37,386 nucleotides of DNA from the NCBI GenBank assembly GCA_003282985.1, contig QBYE01000013.1:1-37386 (forward strand). Direction: 5' to 3'. Positions 1 through 7,364 of this stretch are shown here, piece after piece. Below the pieces are notes generated by a model, which was not told the DNA's origin, did no database searches, and saw nothing but the letters and a program-made list of their open reading frames with translations. This DNA is from Pelagibacteraceae bacterium AG-325-E08. GTDB taxonomy: Bacteria > Pseudomonadota > Alphaproteobacteria > Pelagibacterales > Pelagibacteraceae. Every line of letters begins with the position of its first letter. The stretch's first letter is position 1. The translations under genes and the position numbers were made by a program.

Positions 1-20
1 ATACTGAATGTATATTTCAT
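1..20 (-). CDS. Possible 5' end of the gene after pal, cut by window edge
   Basis: On the minus strand an ATG at 20-18 opens a frame reading MKYTFS and then leaves the window. It lies just beyond the pal terminator. In many proteobacteria the gene after pal is cpoB/ybgF, whose product begins with a signal peptide, but six codons cannot identify it. There is no clear ribosome binding site. This is only a pointer for anyone extending the contig. Confidence 0.2.
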
Positions 21-44
21 GATTAAACTTATGGTTAAAATAAT

Positions 45-87
45 GGCAAAAAAAAGACCCTTGAAAAGTTAATGATCAAGGGTCTTT
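45..87 (-). terminator. Rho-independent terminator after pal
   Basis: A perfect 12-bp inverted repeat (AAAGACCCTTGA at 53-64, TCAAGGGTCTTT at 76-87) encloses an 11-nt loop. On the minus strand it is followed at once by a run of T's (the A-run at 48-55 on the plus strand). It begins 11 nt after the pal stop codon, so it is the likely end of the tolQ-pal transcript. It is the clearest intrinsic terminator in the window. Confidence 0.9.
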
Positions 88-98
88 AAATATTAAAA

Positions 99-578
99 TT
101 AATTTGCTTTTACTGAAACAGATCTTCTATTTTTTGACCAAGATAAAGGGTTAGATCCTGAATCTACTGGTCTCTCTTTTCCATAACTTAAAACTGAAAT
201 TCTGTCTGAAGAAATTCCATAAGTCATTAGATAATCTTTAGCTGCGTTAGCACGTCTTTCACCAAGTGCTAAATTATATTCTCTTGTTCCTCTTTCATCT
301 GCATGCCCCTCTAGGACTATAGTAATATCAGAATTTTTTCTTAACCATGCAGCTTGTTTTCTTAAAGTCTCTCTTGAAGCAGTTGTTAACACTGACTCAT
401 TTGTTGCAAAGAAAACTCTATCAGGAACTCCCGATGCTAGGTATTCAATTGTGTCTGTACCAGTATAGACATCACCTTGCATTTGTCCTGATGATTTTTT
501 TGATGTTGCGCAGGCCGATAATGCTAAACACGCTAGTGTAACTAAAAAAGCGTTTTTTAGAATTTTGTTTAATTTCAT
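99..578 (-). CDS. pal: Peptidoglycan-associated lipoprotein Pal
   Basis: Outer-membrane lipoprotein of the Tol-Pal system, which tethers the outer membrane to peptidoglycan and draws it in at division. The 159-residue protein has a basic, hydrophobic signal peptide with lipobox LSAC (acylated Cys23) and a C-terminal OmpA-like domain with the peptidoglycan-binding block HADERGTREYN. An in-frame ATG 14 codons upstream (620) would put a hydrophilic leader in front of the signal peptide. The start chosen here has AAGGAG five bases before it and places the signal peptide at the N-terminus. Pal is the last gene of the tol cluster: the 85-bp gap after tolB could hold a promoter, though none is clear, and a terminator follows. 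Confidence 0.95.
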   Translation of the reverse strand: MKLNKILKNAFLVTLACLALSACATSKKSSGQMQGDVYTGTDTIEYLASGVPDRVFFATNESVLTTASRETLRKQAAWLRKNSDITIVLEGHADERGTREYNLALGERRANAAKDYLMTYGISSDRISVLSYGKERPVDSGSNPLSWSKNRRSVSVKAN

Positions 579-663
579 TAATGCTCCTTGGTCAATATTT
601 CTTATAGTTAACTTTTTCACAACTAATTAGATGTTTCAAGTATAAAAATCAAGATATTTTAGG

Positions 664-2004
664 TTAATTACTTAATAAAGATGACCATGATGGGTCTGAT
701 GCATCTGTAGGAGTGTTCACTAACCTCTCATTATAGCCAGTTAAATCTATAGACCATAATTTAGCAGAAAAACCTTCTCCTTTGGTGTCAGTTTTAGTCT
801 CTCTATAAAAGATCAGAACTCTTCCATTAGGCGACCAAGACGGAGCTTCTTGATAAAAATTTTCTGTCAATAATCTTTCACCTTTTCCATCAGTTCTCAT
901 AACTCCTATATAAAATTTACCTTTATGTAATTTTGTAAAAGCAATTAGATCTCCTCGTGGTGACCAAACAGGAGTGCCATATAGACCTTTGCCAAATGAA
1001 ATTCTTTTTACATTACTTCCATCACTTTTCATTACATAAATCTGTTGGTATCCACTTCTATCTGAATTAAAACAAATATATTTTCCATCAGGTGAGTATG
1101 AAGGTGAAGTATCAATTGAAGGATGATTGGTAATTTTTTCTACAATTCTATTTTCTAAATCCATTGTATAAATTTCTGAATTTCCATCTTTTGCAAAACT
1201 CATTATTATTTTTTTTCCGTCTGGAGAAAATCTTGGAGCAAATGTCATTCCTGGAAAATCTCCAACGACTTCTTGAATACCTGTCTCTATATCTAATAAA
1301 TATACTCTTGGTAAGTTTCTGAAATAAGATAAGTAAGTAACCATTTGACTAGTTGGATTAAATCTCGGAGTTAAGACAAGCTCATTTCCTAATGTTAAGA
1401 ATTTGTTATTTGCTCCATCTTGATCCATTATTGCAAGTTTTTTAATTCTTTTTGTTTTTGGACCCTCTTCGGCTACGTAAATAATTCTAGTATCAAAATA
1501 ACCTTTTTCTCCCGTCAACCGTTCATAAACCTTATCGGTAATAATATGCCCAACACGTCTCCAATTATTGGGTACAGTTGTAAAAGCAAGTGCCATCATT
1601 TCTTTACCTGCAAGCACATCCCATAATCTAAATTCAACTCTTAACTTTTCATTAACAAAACTTACTTTTCCAGTGATTAAAGCTTGAGCTTTGATTAAAT
1701 TCCAATCTTCAAATCTTGGTTTCAAATTTGCTATATCAGGTGCTTGTAGAAAAGCATCTTTGTTTAAAGGATTAAATAATCCTGATATTTTTAAATTATT
1801 CTCAATTACTAAGGAAATTTCTGAACCTATATTTTTTTTCTTTAAAATTTTTTCAAAGTTTTGTTTTGACTCATTATCTATGGATAAGGGGGATACTGCT
1901 ATTGGAAGTGGATTTAAATTTCCTCTAGTAATATCAACCTCTATTAGTGCAAAAGAATTTGTTGGTATTAATAGGATTAAAAATAAAGTTAAATATTTAT
2001 TCAT
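664..2004 (-). CDS. tolB: Tol-Pal system beta-propeller protein TolB
   Basis: Periplasmic component of Tol-Pal that contacts Pal and the TolA C-terminal domain. The 446-residue length is normal for the family. A Sec signal peptide (about residues 1-19, ending NSFA) precedes an N-terminal alpha/beta domain. The C-terminal half is a six-bladed propeller visible as repeated SPDG/SPRG/SPNG turns, each followed by a strand and a D-G pair (for example [20 protein letters not shown]). It lies 9 bp after tolA, so co-translation in one transcript is likely. No good Shine-Dalgarno sequence is visible at its start; this is common in the window. Confidence 0.97.
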   Translation of the reverse strand: MNKYLTLFLILLIPTNSFALIEVDITRGNLNPLPIAVSPLSIDNESKQNFEKILKKKNIGSEISLVIENNLKISGLFNPLNKDAFLQAPDIANLKPRFEDWNLIKAQALITGKVSFVNEKLRVEFRLWDVLAGKEMMALAFTTVPNNWRRVGHIITDKVYERLTGEKGYFDTRIIYVAEEGPKTKRIKKLAIMDQDGANNKFLTLGNELVLTPRFNPTSQMVTYLSYFRNLPRVYLLDIETGIQEVVGDFPGMTFAPRFSPDGKKIIMSFAKDGNSEIYTMDLENRIVEKITNHPSIDTSPSYSPDGKYICFNSDRSGYQQIYVMKSDGSNVKRISFGKGLYGTPVWSPRGDLIAFTKLHKGKFYIGVMRTDGKGERLLTENFYQEAPSWSPNGRVLIFYRETKTDTKGEGFSAKLWSIDLTGYNERLVNTPTDASDPSWSSLLSN

Positions 2005-2013
2005 AAAAGTATA

Positions 2014-2823
2014 TTAGCCCTCTAGCATCTCCCTTGCATCAAAATTAAGTTGTAATTCTTTCCATCTTTCATATCCAGTCGTAGGCACTCTTAAAGGCTG
2101 ACACAATTTAATTGCTCGTAAAGCGCTTTCTGCTAATACTTTATAAAAACCTTGGCCTGGTTTGTTCATCCTCACATGATCTAGTATTTCTGATTGAGAA
2201 ATTGTACCATCAGGATTTAATTGAAGTTTAATTCTCACTAATAAATTCTCATTATAAGGTAGGCCTAGAGGTATGCTCCAACATCCAAATATTTGTGCTT
2301 TTAGTGCATCTTCTTCACTTAAAGATAATCCAATACTTTCAATGCTCTTCTGTTGATCTTGGGTTATTTTGTCAGTCTTTTTAGATGTTTCAGAAGTTTC
2401 TATTTTAGATTTATCAATTAAAGCTGCTATATTATTTGGATCAAACAATTCTTTTTTTTCAAATTCAGATACCTGTTTAACCTCGTCATCAATTTTTTCT
2501 GGATTTTGTTTATCTTCTTTTATTTTTTCAACTTTTTTTACTTTATCATCAGGCATTGGGACTGAGTCAGGTTTTATTTTTTTAACTTTTTTTGGTGGAG
2601 CCTGTTCAGAAACTAACTTTTTTTCTTTTTCTTTAATCTTTTCAATTATCTTTTTTGCTTTTGGAGCAAATGGAATATTTGTTTTATCTGTGATTTGTAT
2701 AAGTTCAACAGACACTATAGGGGGTAAATCAATAGGTTTTTTTGCCAGAAAAGGTAAGCTGAGAGCTGTAATCATAATTAATACTAAATGTAAAACAGAA
2801 GAGATGATGATGCTTCTATTCAC
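2014..2823 (-). CDS. tolA: TolA, inner-membrane-spanning Tol protein
   Basis: Links the TolQR motor in the inner membrane to TolB/Pal at the outer membrane. The 269-residue protein has one N-terminal membrane helix (about residues 5-27), a long Lys/Glu-rich, helix-forming middle (about 55-160), and a C-terminal TonB/TolA-like domain that starts near IFGCWSIPLG and contains the VRIKLQLNPDG strand. The Lys-rich middle replaces the Ala-rich helix of enterobacterial TolA, as expected from the base composition. Identification rests on architecture and position between tolR and tolB; primary sequence is poorly conserved in this family. Confidence 0.92.
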   Translation of the reverse strand: MNRSIIISSVLHLVLIMITALSLPFLAKKPIDLPPIVSVELIQITDKTNIPFAPKAKKIIEKIKEKEKKLVSEQAPPKKVKKIKPDSVPMPDDKVKKVEKIKEDKQNPEKIDDEVKQVSEFEKKELFDPNNIAALIDKSKIETSETSKKTDKITQDQQKSIESIGLSLSEEDALKAQIFGCWSIPLGLPYNENLLVRIKLQLNPDGTISQSEILDHVRMNKPGQGFYKVLAESALRAIKLCQPLRVPTTGYERWKELQLNFDAREMLEG

Positions 2824-2828
2824 TTTTC

Positions 2829-3245
2829 TTACCTCTCTTTATATGGCTCAGATATAAGTGCTACTTTTGTGAAGCCTGAGCCAGATAATAAGCCCATTAT
2901 TTCAAGTACTCTTCCATAATTAATTGTTTTATCACCCCTTACATAAATTCTTGTATCAGTCCTGTTTTTTGAAACAGCTAAAACTTTTGCAATAATCTTT
3001 TCAAATTCAACTTTTGACTCTTGAATAAAGATTTCACCTTTAGAATTAATAGTTAAAGTTAAAGGCTCAGCCTCCTCGGGTAAAGAATCGGCAGAACTTT
3101 CAGGTAAATCAACTTGAACTCCTACAGTTAATAAGGGTGCAGTAACCATAAAAATAATTAAAAGTACCAACATGACATCCACAAATGGAGTAACATTTAT
3201 TTCACTCATAGGTTCTTTAGATGAACGGTTAAATTTAAAAGCCAT
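2829..3245 (-). CDS. tolR: TolR, ExbD/TolR-type motor protein
   Basis: Stator/plug subunit of the proton-driven TolQR complex. The 138 residues are typical. A short cytoplasmic tail with the family signature MSEINVTPFVDVMLVLLIIF leads into one membrane helix in which Asp23 is the expected proton-carrying residue. A periplasmic ExbD-like domain follows, with the conserved VRGDKTINYGRVLEIM segment. The gene begins 2 bp after tolQ and ends 5 bp before tolA. Confidence 0.97.
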   Translation of the reverse strand: MAFKFNRSSKEPMSEINVTPFVDVMLVLLIIFMVTAPLLTVGVQVDLPESSADSLPEEAEPLTLTINSKGEIFIQESKVEFEKIIAKVLAVSKNRTDTRIYVRGDKTINYGRVLEIMGLLSGSGFTKVALISEPYKER

Positions 3246-3247
3246 TT

Positions 3248-3922
3248 TTAAATTATAGTTAAGAATCTTTTTGAAAAATTTTCTAGTTTTTTAGAGTATA
3301 AAATTGAATCATTATTAAACTTATTATAAGCGATAACTGCTGGAATTGCGGCTAGTAACCCTAAGGCAGTTGCAAATAATGCTTCAGCAATACCTGGGGC
3401 AACTATAGCTAAACTTGTGTTTCTTGAAATGGCAATAGACTGAAATGAATTCATAATTCCCCAGACTGTTCCAAATAAACCAATAAAGGGAGCGGTAGAT
3501 CCAACAGTGGCTAAAAAAGTGTAACCTTTGCCAATCTTTGACATTTGTTTCTCTATGCCAGTTTCCAGCATTGTTGTCATTCTCTCATGTAAATCTACTT
3601 TCGATTTTCTTTTCAATAAGTTTTGCATAGCATCTTTAAAAACTAATGCCATTGGGTCTTCAATATTTCCTGGAAGATTATTGTAAAATGATTCTGCTGA
3701 TTTAGAATTCCAAAATTTTGTTTCAAATTCTTCTGTAGTTTGATTTATTTTTTTGAATAATCTAAACTTTTCTATAATTACTGCCCAAGAGTAAACCGAA
3801 CAGACTATGAGTATGATTATTACACTTTTAACTATAATGTCTGCTCGTATAAATAAACTTAACAAAGAAAAATCAGTATTTGAGGCTAATCCTACTGCTT
3901 GAGATGAAATATCAGCTTCCAT
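3248..3922 (-). CDS. tolQ: TolQ, MotA/TolQ/ExbB proton channel
   Basis: Inner-membrane proton channel that powers Tol-Pal during cell constriction. The 224-residue protein has the three-helix layout of the family: an N-terminal helix around residues 30-52, then two helices in the second half that carry the conserved ATVGSTAPFIGLFGTVWGIM block and the GIAEALFATALGLLAAIPAV block, separated from the first by a large cytoplasmic loop. It heads tolQRAB-pal. The acyl-CoA thioesterase gene ybgC, often directly upstream of tolQ in other proteobacteria, is absent here. Confidence 0.97.
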   Translation of the reverse strand: MEADISSQAVGLASNTDFSLLSLFIRADIIVKSVIIILIVCSVYSWAVIIEKFRLFKKINQTTEEFETKFWNSKSAESFYNNLPGNIEDPMALVFKDAMQNLLKRKSKVDLHERMTTMLETGIEKQMSKIGKGYTFLATVGSTAPFIGLFGTVWGIMNSFQSIAISRNTSLAIVAPGIAEALFATALGLLAAIPAVIAYNKFNNDSILYSKKLENFSKRFLTII

Positions 3923-3973
3923 AATGCCTTCTCACACTTAATTGTGTCATGAATTTGTCTTTAATTTTGAAAA

Positions 3974-4468
3974 TTATTCCTCTAATTTATACGTTTCGTA
4001 ATAAAAACTAGCAATTAATATTGCATCTGCTTTATTGGAGTCCTTTTTTTTTGAGAGTTGCGAAGAAAAATATGGAAACATCTCTATAGCTTTGGTCCTA
4101 CTGGCATCTTTTTCTGATTTTATTAAGCCAAAATATTTTTTCCATTTAGCTGGTCTTACAAAATACATTGGTAATTGCATGGCGGAACATATTCCTTTCA
4201 AAATACCAAAAGATTGTCCAAAATTAAACATACTTGTCACCCCTTGTCCCGGCATTGCTGATACTTGCTCAATTATTACTCTGAGATTTTGTTTTTCAAT
4301 TCCCCTAATTTTTGTTGATATCTCATTATAAATTTGAGCACCATTTACTTGTTTCTTATTTTTTTTTCCATCAATCATTGTAGGCATTTCAAGAACATCT
4401 AAAATTTTACCATCCTCAAAAAAACAAATTGATCCAGATATACCAGGGTCTATACCAATAATTAGCAT
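3974..4468 (-). CDS. RuvC-like Holliday junction resolvase (phage-type RNase H fold)
   Basis: Probable structure-specific endonuclease for four-way DNA junctions. The 164-residue protein opens with IIGIDPGISGSI (catalytic Asp7), has VIIEQVSAMPGQGV (Glu67) and ends with an acidic pair in KKDSNKADAILIA (Asp143, Asp148), the usual RNase H/RuvC metal-binding set. The MPGQGVTSMFNFGQSFGILKG block and the RPAKWKKYFGL block are, from memory, typical of the RuvC-like resolvases common in phages rather than of cellular RuvC. It occupies the yebC-ruvCAB-tol position of other alphaproteobacteria, but ruvA and ruvB are not next to it. I therefore give no ruvC symbol. Confidence 0.8.
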   Translation of the reverse strand: MLIIGIDPGISGSICFFEDGKILDVLEMPTMIDGKKNKKQVNGAQIYNEISTKIRGIEKQNLRVIIEQVSAMPGQGVTSMFNFGQSFGILKGICSAMQLPMYFVRPAKWKKYFGLIKSEKDASRTKAIEMFPYFSSQLSKKKDSNKADAILIASFYYETYKLEE

Positions 4469-4471
4469 AAT

Positions 4472-5194
4472 CTATTTTAAAAATTTAGCATTTGAGTAAA
4501 TATTTTGTACATCATCATCTTCCTCTAGTGTCTCAAAAAAATTGACTAAATCATCTCTTCTTTCTTTTGATATTTGAACACTATTAAAAGGTATCCATTC
4601 AATTTCAGTTGATATAAAATTATTAATCTTTTTTTCCAATTCTTTTTTCACATTATATATATCATTAACGGTACATTGTATTTCATGATAAAGACCATCT
4701 GATTTACATTCTTGAGCTCCAGCCTCTATTGCTAGTTCAAAAATTTCTTCTTCAGTTATCTCTGATTTATCTATTTTAATTATACCTAATTGAGTAAAAT
4801 TATGAGAAGCAGAACCTTGTGTCCCAAGACTTCCACCAGCTTTTTGAAAAATAGTCCTTATATTTGATGCAGTTCTATTTTTATTTTCAGTAAGTGTTTC
4901 GACAATTACTGCCACCTTATCAGGGCCAAAACCCTCATATCTTAAACTCTCAAAATTTAATTCACTATTAATTGATGATTTATCAATGGCTCTTTCAATG
5001 TTATCTTTTGGCATATTTGCAGATCTTGCTGCTTGGATTGCTGATCTTAACCTTGGATTCATAACTGGGTCCTTATCCCCAAGCTTCGCAGCGACTGTTA
5101 TCTCTTTAGATAATTTTGAAAAAATTTTAGATCTTTGTTTATCAGCCTTACCTTTTTTATGCTTAATTCCTGCCCAATGTGAGTGTCCCGCCAT
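4472..5194 (-). CDS. yebC: YebC/PmpR family protein
   Basis: Member of the YebC/PmpR/TACO1 family, known as DNA-binding regulators and, more recently, as translation factors that relieve ribosome stalling. The 240-residue protein begins with the highly conserved MAGHSHWAGIKHKKGKADKQ, followed by the PRLRSAIQAARSANMPKDNI region and a GGSLGTQGSASHNF block in the middle domain. It ends 3 bp before the RuvC-like gene, a common neighbour of yebC in bacteria. Family assignment is firm; the molecular role in this organism cannot be read from sequence. Confidence 0.96.
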   Translation of the reverse strand: MAGHSHWAGIKHKKGKADKQRSKIFSKLSKEITVAAKLGDKDPVMNPRLRSAIQAARSANMPKDNIERAIDKSSINSELNFESLRYEGFGPDKVAVIVETLTENKNRTASNIRTIFQKAGGSLGTQGSASHNFTQLGIIKIDKSEITEEEIFELAIEAGAQECKSDGLYHEIQCTVNDIYNVKKELEKKINNFISTEIEWIPFNSVQISKERRDDLVNFFETLEEDDDVQNIYSNAKFLK

Positions 5195-5201
5195 AAATTA
5201 A

Positions 5202-6005
5202 TTAAGTTTCTTTTAGTTGACCTCCAAAAATATAACTATCTATTTTATTGGCCAAGCCAGTTTCTTTATTACAATCAACTATTACACCACTTAAAGTAGC
5301 CTCACCATTTGCAGGAAAATGTTTAACTGAGTCTTTTTTTAGAAATCTATTTATTGAATTATCTTTATTCATTCCAATCACTGAGTCATAATCACCACAC
5401 ATTCCTGCATCTGTTTGATAGGCTGTACCATCTTTTAAAACTCTAGCATCATTGGTTGGTATATGTGTATGAGTTCCAACTACAAGAGTTGCTTTTCCAT
5501 CAAAGAAATGTCCTATTGCATTTTTTTCACTTGTAATTTCTCCATGAAAATCAACTATAAGAAAATCATAGTCTTTTTTTAATTTATGTTTATCAGTAAA
5601 TGTTTTTGAAGTTTTAAAAACATCATCACACTTTTTCATGAAAACATTACCCATTAAATTTAGAACACCTATTTTTATATTTTCTTTAGTAGTATAAACT
5701 CCAAATCCATTACCTGGTGCAGGTTCAAATAGATTTTTTGGACGAAGTAATCGATTTTCTTTATCGATAAAATTCATGATATCTTTTTGATCCCAAACAT
5801 GATTTCCAGTAGTAATAACATTAACACCACTTTTAAAAAAATCTTCACAAATTTCTTTGGTTAATCCCACACCTTCTTCAGCAGCATTTTCAGCGTTTAC
5901 AATTACAAAATCAATCTTTTTTTTTTTAATTTGATCTAGAAGATTGTTTTGAATCTTTAAACAACCAGTAATTCCAACAACATCCCCTAAAAATAATATT
6001 CTCAT
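5202..6005 (-). CDS. ymdB: YmdB-type metallophosphoesterase
   Basis: Calcineurin-like phosphoesterase of the YmdB/TIGR00282 group; characterised members hydrolyse 2',3'-cyclic nucleotides. The 267-residue length is right for the family. Metal-binding motifs run in order: GDVVG (Asp8), NAENAAEE (Glu39, Asn40), TGNHVWD (Asn68, His69), VDFHGE, and GTHTHIPTND near the C-terminus. It lies 7 bp before yebC and directly after the folate cyclo-ligase gene, which ends one base upstream of its ATG. The in vivo substrate is unknown. Confidence 0.92.
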   Translation of the reverse strand: MRILFLGDVVGITGCLKIQNNLLDQIKKKKIDFVIVNAENAAEEGVGLTKEICEDFFKSGVNVITTGNHVWDQKDIMNFIDKENRLLRPKNLFEPAPGNGFGVYTTKENIKIGVLNLMGNVFMKKCDDVFKTSKTFTDKHKLKKDYDFLIVDFHGEITSEKNAIGHFFDGKATLVVGTHTHIPTNDARVLKDGTAYQTDAGMCGDYDSVIGMNKDNSINRFLKKDSVKHFPANGEATLSGVIVDCNKETGLANKIDSYIFGGQLKET

Positions 6006-6545
6006 TTAATTTTTTTTATTTGTTACTATAAAATCTAATTTTACGTCATATTTATCAGCTGGTATTTGATTTATTCTTTGAAAAGAATAAGCTAGACCAA
6101 TTGTTATAATTCTTTTAATCTTTTTTATTTTTTTTATATATCTATCATAAAATCCTCCACCATAACCAATTCTATTGTAATTTTTATCGAAAGCTACGAG
6201 AGGAACTAACAAAATATTTGGAGCTACCATCTTCTCTGAAGTTGGTTCTGGAATTCCGTATTGATTTATTTGAAGTGGATCTTGAGATGACCAGCAAAAG
6301 AAATCCATCTGGGAATTTTTTTTTATTTTAGGTAAAGAAATTTGGTAATTTTGTTTTTCTAAATTTATTAAAATTTCAATTACATCAACCTCATAGTTAT
6401 ATGGATAATATCCACCAATTACTTTACCAATATTTTTATTTTTTTTAAGAATTTTTAATAAATATTCAAAATTAATATTTAAACTTTTAGAGCTTTTTTG
6501 CTTTCTAATTTTCAATATCTTTTTTCTAATTTCAGATTTGTTCAC
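6006..6545 (-). CDS. ygfA: 5-formyltetrahydrofolate cyclo-ligase
   Basis: Converts 5-formyl-THF to 5,10-methenyl-THF with ATP, returning stored or inhibitory folate to the one-carbon pool. The 179-residue protein carries the N-terminal KSEIRKKILKIRK segment and the diagnostic GYGGGFYDR loop (residues 127-135) after VPLVAFD. It lies 9 bp after zapA. In many proteobacteria 6S RNA is encoded between zapA and this gene; the spacer here is far too short for it. Confidence 0.93.
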   Translation of the reverse strand: MNKSEIRKKILKIRKQKSSKSLNINFEYLLKILKKNKNIGKVIGGYYPYNYEVDVIEILINLEKQNYQISLPKIKKNSQMDFFCWSSQDPLQINQYGIPEPTSEKMVAPNILLVPLVAFDKNYNRIGYGGGFYDRYIKKIKKIKRIITIGLAYSFQRINQIPADKYDVKLDFIVTNKKN

Positions 6546-6554
6546 AGGAATTTG

Positions 6555-6998
6555 CTAAGATAAATTTTCTAGGTTTGCTTTTTCAACAAAATTTGAAATT
6601 TCGTCGGCAGCTTCATCGATTAGTTTTTCGTAATTTTTTTGATTTATTTCAATTTCATCTTTTAATTTATTATGATCATTATTTAATTGCAAAATTTCCC
6701 GATCTTTATTGTCCCTGTATTTATAGATTAAGGATTTAAGTTCTTTAAATTTATTCGAAAGATTTTTTAATTCTTCTTTCTTTTCCTCAACTTTTTTTTT
6801 AGTTTCATGATATTCATCCATAACTTTTACTGCAGTAATTAATAAAAGTTTGTTTTCACCTAAATTTCCAAGATCGTTCTTTAAATTATTGAATTTTTTA
6901 TTAATTTGGATTAACAATTCTTCTAAATGTTCTTCTTGTCCATCTTCACAGGACAACAAAAACTCTTTACCATTAAATTTAATACTTACGTTTGCCAT
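6555..6998 (-). CDS. zapA: Cell division protein ZapA
   Basis: Z-ring-associated protein that bundles FtsZ filaments. The N-terminal domain (about residues 1-60) has the ZapA pattern of a short beta-hairpin, VSIKFNGKEFLLSCEDGQEE, followed by a helix. A long dimerising coiled coil then carries the family segment LLLITAVKVMDEY. The 147-residue length includes an extended Lys/Glu-rich coiled coil. Its start overlaps the end of the DUF4164-like gene by 13 bp, the usual alphaproteobacterial pairing. Confidence 0.88.
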   Translation of the reverse strand: MANVSIKFNGKEFLLSCEDGQEEHLEELLIQINKKFNNLKNDLGNLGENKLLLITAVKVMDEYHETKKKVEEKKEELKNLSNKFKELKSLIYKYRDNKDREILQLNNDHNKLKDEIEINQKNYEKLIDEAADEISNFVEKANLENLS

Positions 6999-7309
6999 TT
7001 ATCTATTTCATCTAACAAAGTATCTGTTTCTTGATTTAATTCATCAATTTTTTCAGAAAATTCAATTTGTTTTTTTTGATCAATTTTTTCTTGATTTTGA
7101 AATTTGTCTAATTTTTTTGTTAAATCATCATAATCATTAGTTAAACTTTTATATTTTTCCTCTAATTCTTGTTTTTCAATTTCTAATTGATTTTTTTGAT
7201 TACTTAAATTTTCAATATTCTTTTTTATATCGGGATTTTGAAGATTAATATTTTTTAATTTTGTTAAGGCTAAATTAAGTTTTTTTTCTTTTTCGATCAC
7301 AGATTTCAT
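6986..7309 (-). CDS. Coiled-coil protein upstream of zapA (DUF4164-like)
   Basis: The 107-residue protein is almost entirely predicted coiled coil (Lys/Glu/Asn/Leu heptads from about residue 25 to 100), with no signal peptide or membrane helix. In other alphaproteobacteria a DUF4164 coiled-coil gene sits just upstream of zapA and divergent from tkt. Position and architecture fit that family, but low-complexity coiled coils cannot be assigned by eye. The overlap with zapA suggests a linked, possibly division-related, role. It starts only 55 bp from the divergent tkt start. Confidence 0.7.
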   Translation of the reverse strand: MKSVIEKEKKLNLALTKLKNINLQNPDIKKNIENLSNQKNQLEIEKQELEEKYKSLTNDYDDLTKKLDKFQNQEKIDQKKQIEFSEKIDELNQETDTLLDEIDKWQT

Positions 7310-7364
7310 ATATATATGATTATATTATTAAATAGAATCTTCTTAGTCTAGACAGGATAATTTT
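7310..7364. promoter_or_regulatory. Divergent promoter region, zapA block versus tkt operon
   Basis: This 55-bp AT-rich spacer separates the two outward-facing gene runs and must hold, or overlap, both promoters. I see several TATAAT-like strings (TATATTATTAAAT) but no convincing paired -35 and -10. The only clear element is AGGA at 7354-7357, seven bases before the TTG start of tkt, which is the likely tkt ribosome binding site. Confidence 0.5.

Noticed and set aside
347..541. Plus-strand ORF of 64 codons inside pal
   Set aside because: It lies wholly within pal on the other strand, with no ribosome binding site and no recognisable domain. It is a shadow, like similar frames opposite tolB, tolA, tkt and pntB.
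2369..2857. 162-codon plus-strand ORF opposite tolA/tolR, rich in Phe and Ser
   Set aside because: Its composition is the mirror of the Lys/Glu-rich TolA middle domain, and it crosses the tolA/tolR junction. No sign of an independent gene.
3923..3973. Small ACAC...GTGT hairpin between the RuvC-like gene and tolQ
   Set aside because: Only four paired bases plus AT pairs and no U-run; too weak to call a terminator or operator.
3974..4468. Phage-like resolvase as evidence of a prophage
   Set aside because: No integrase, structural or lysis genes, tRNA-linked att site or composition change nearby; the flanking genes are core.
6546..6554. Possible 6S RNA between zapA and the folate cyclo-ligase gene
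   Set aside because: 6S RNA often lies there in proteobacteria, but the gap is only 9 bp.
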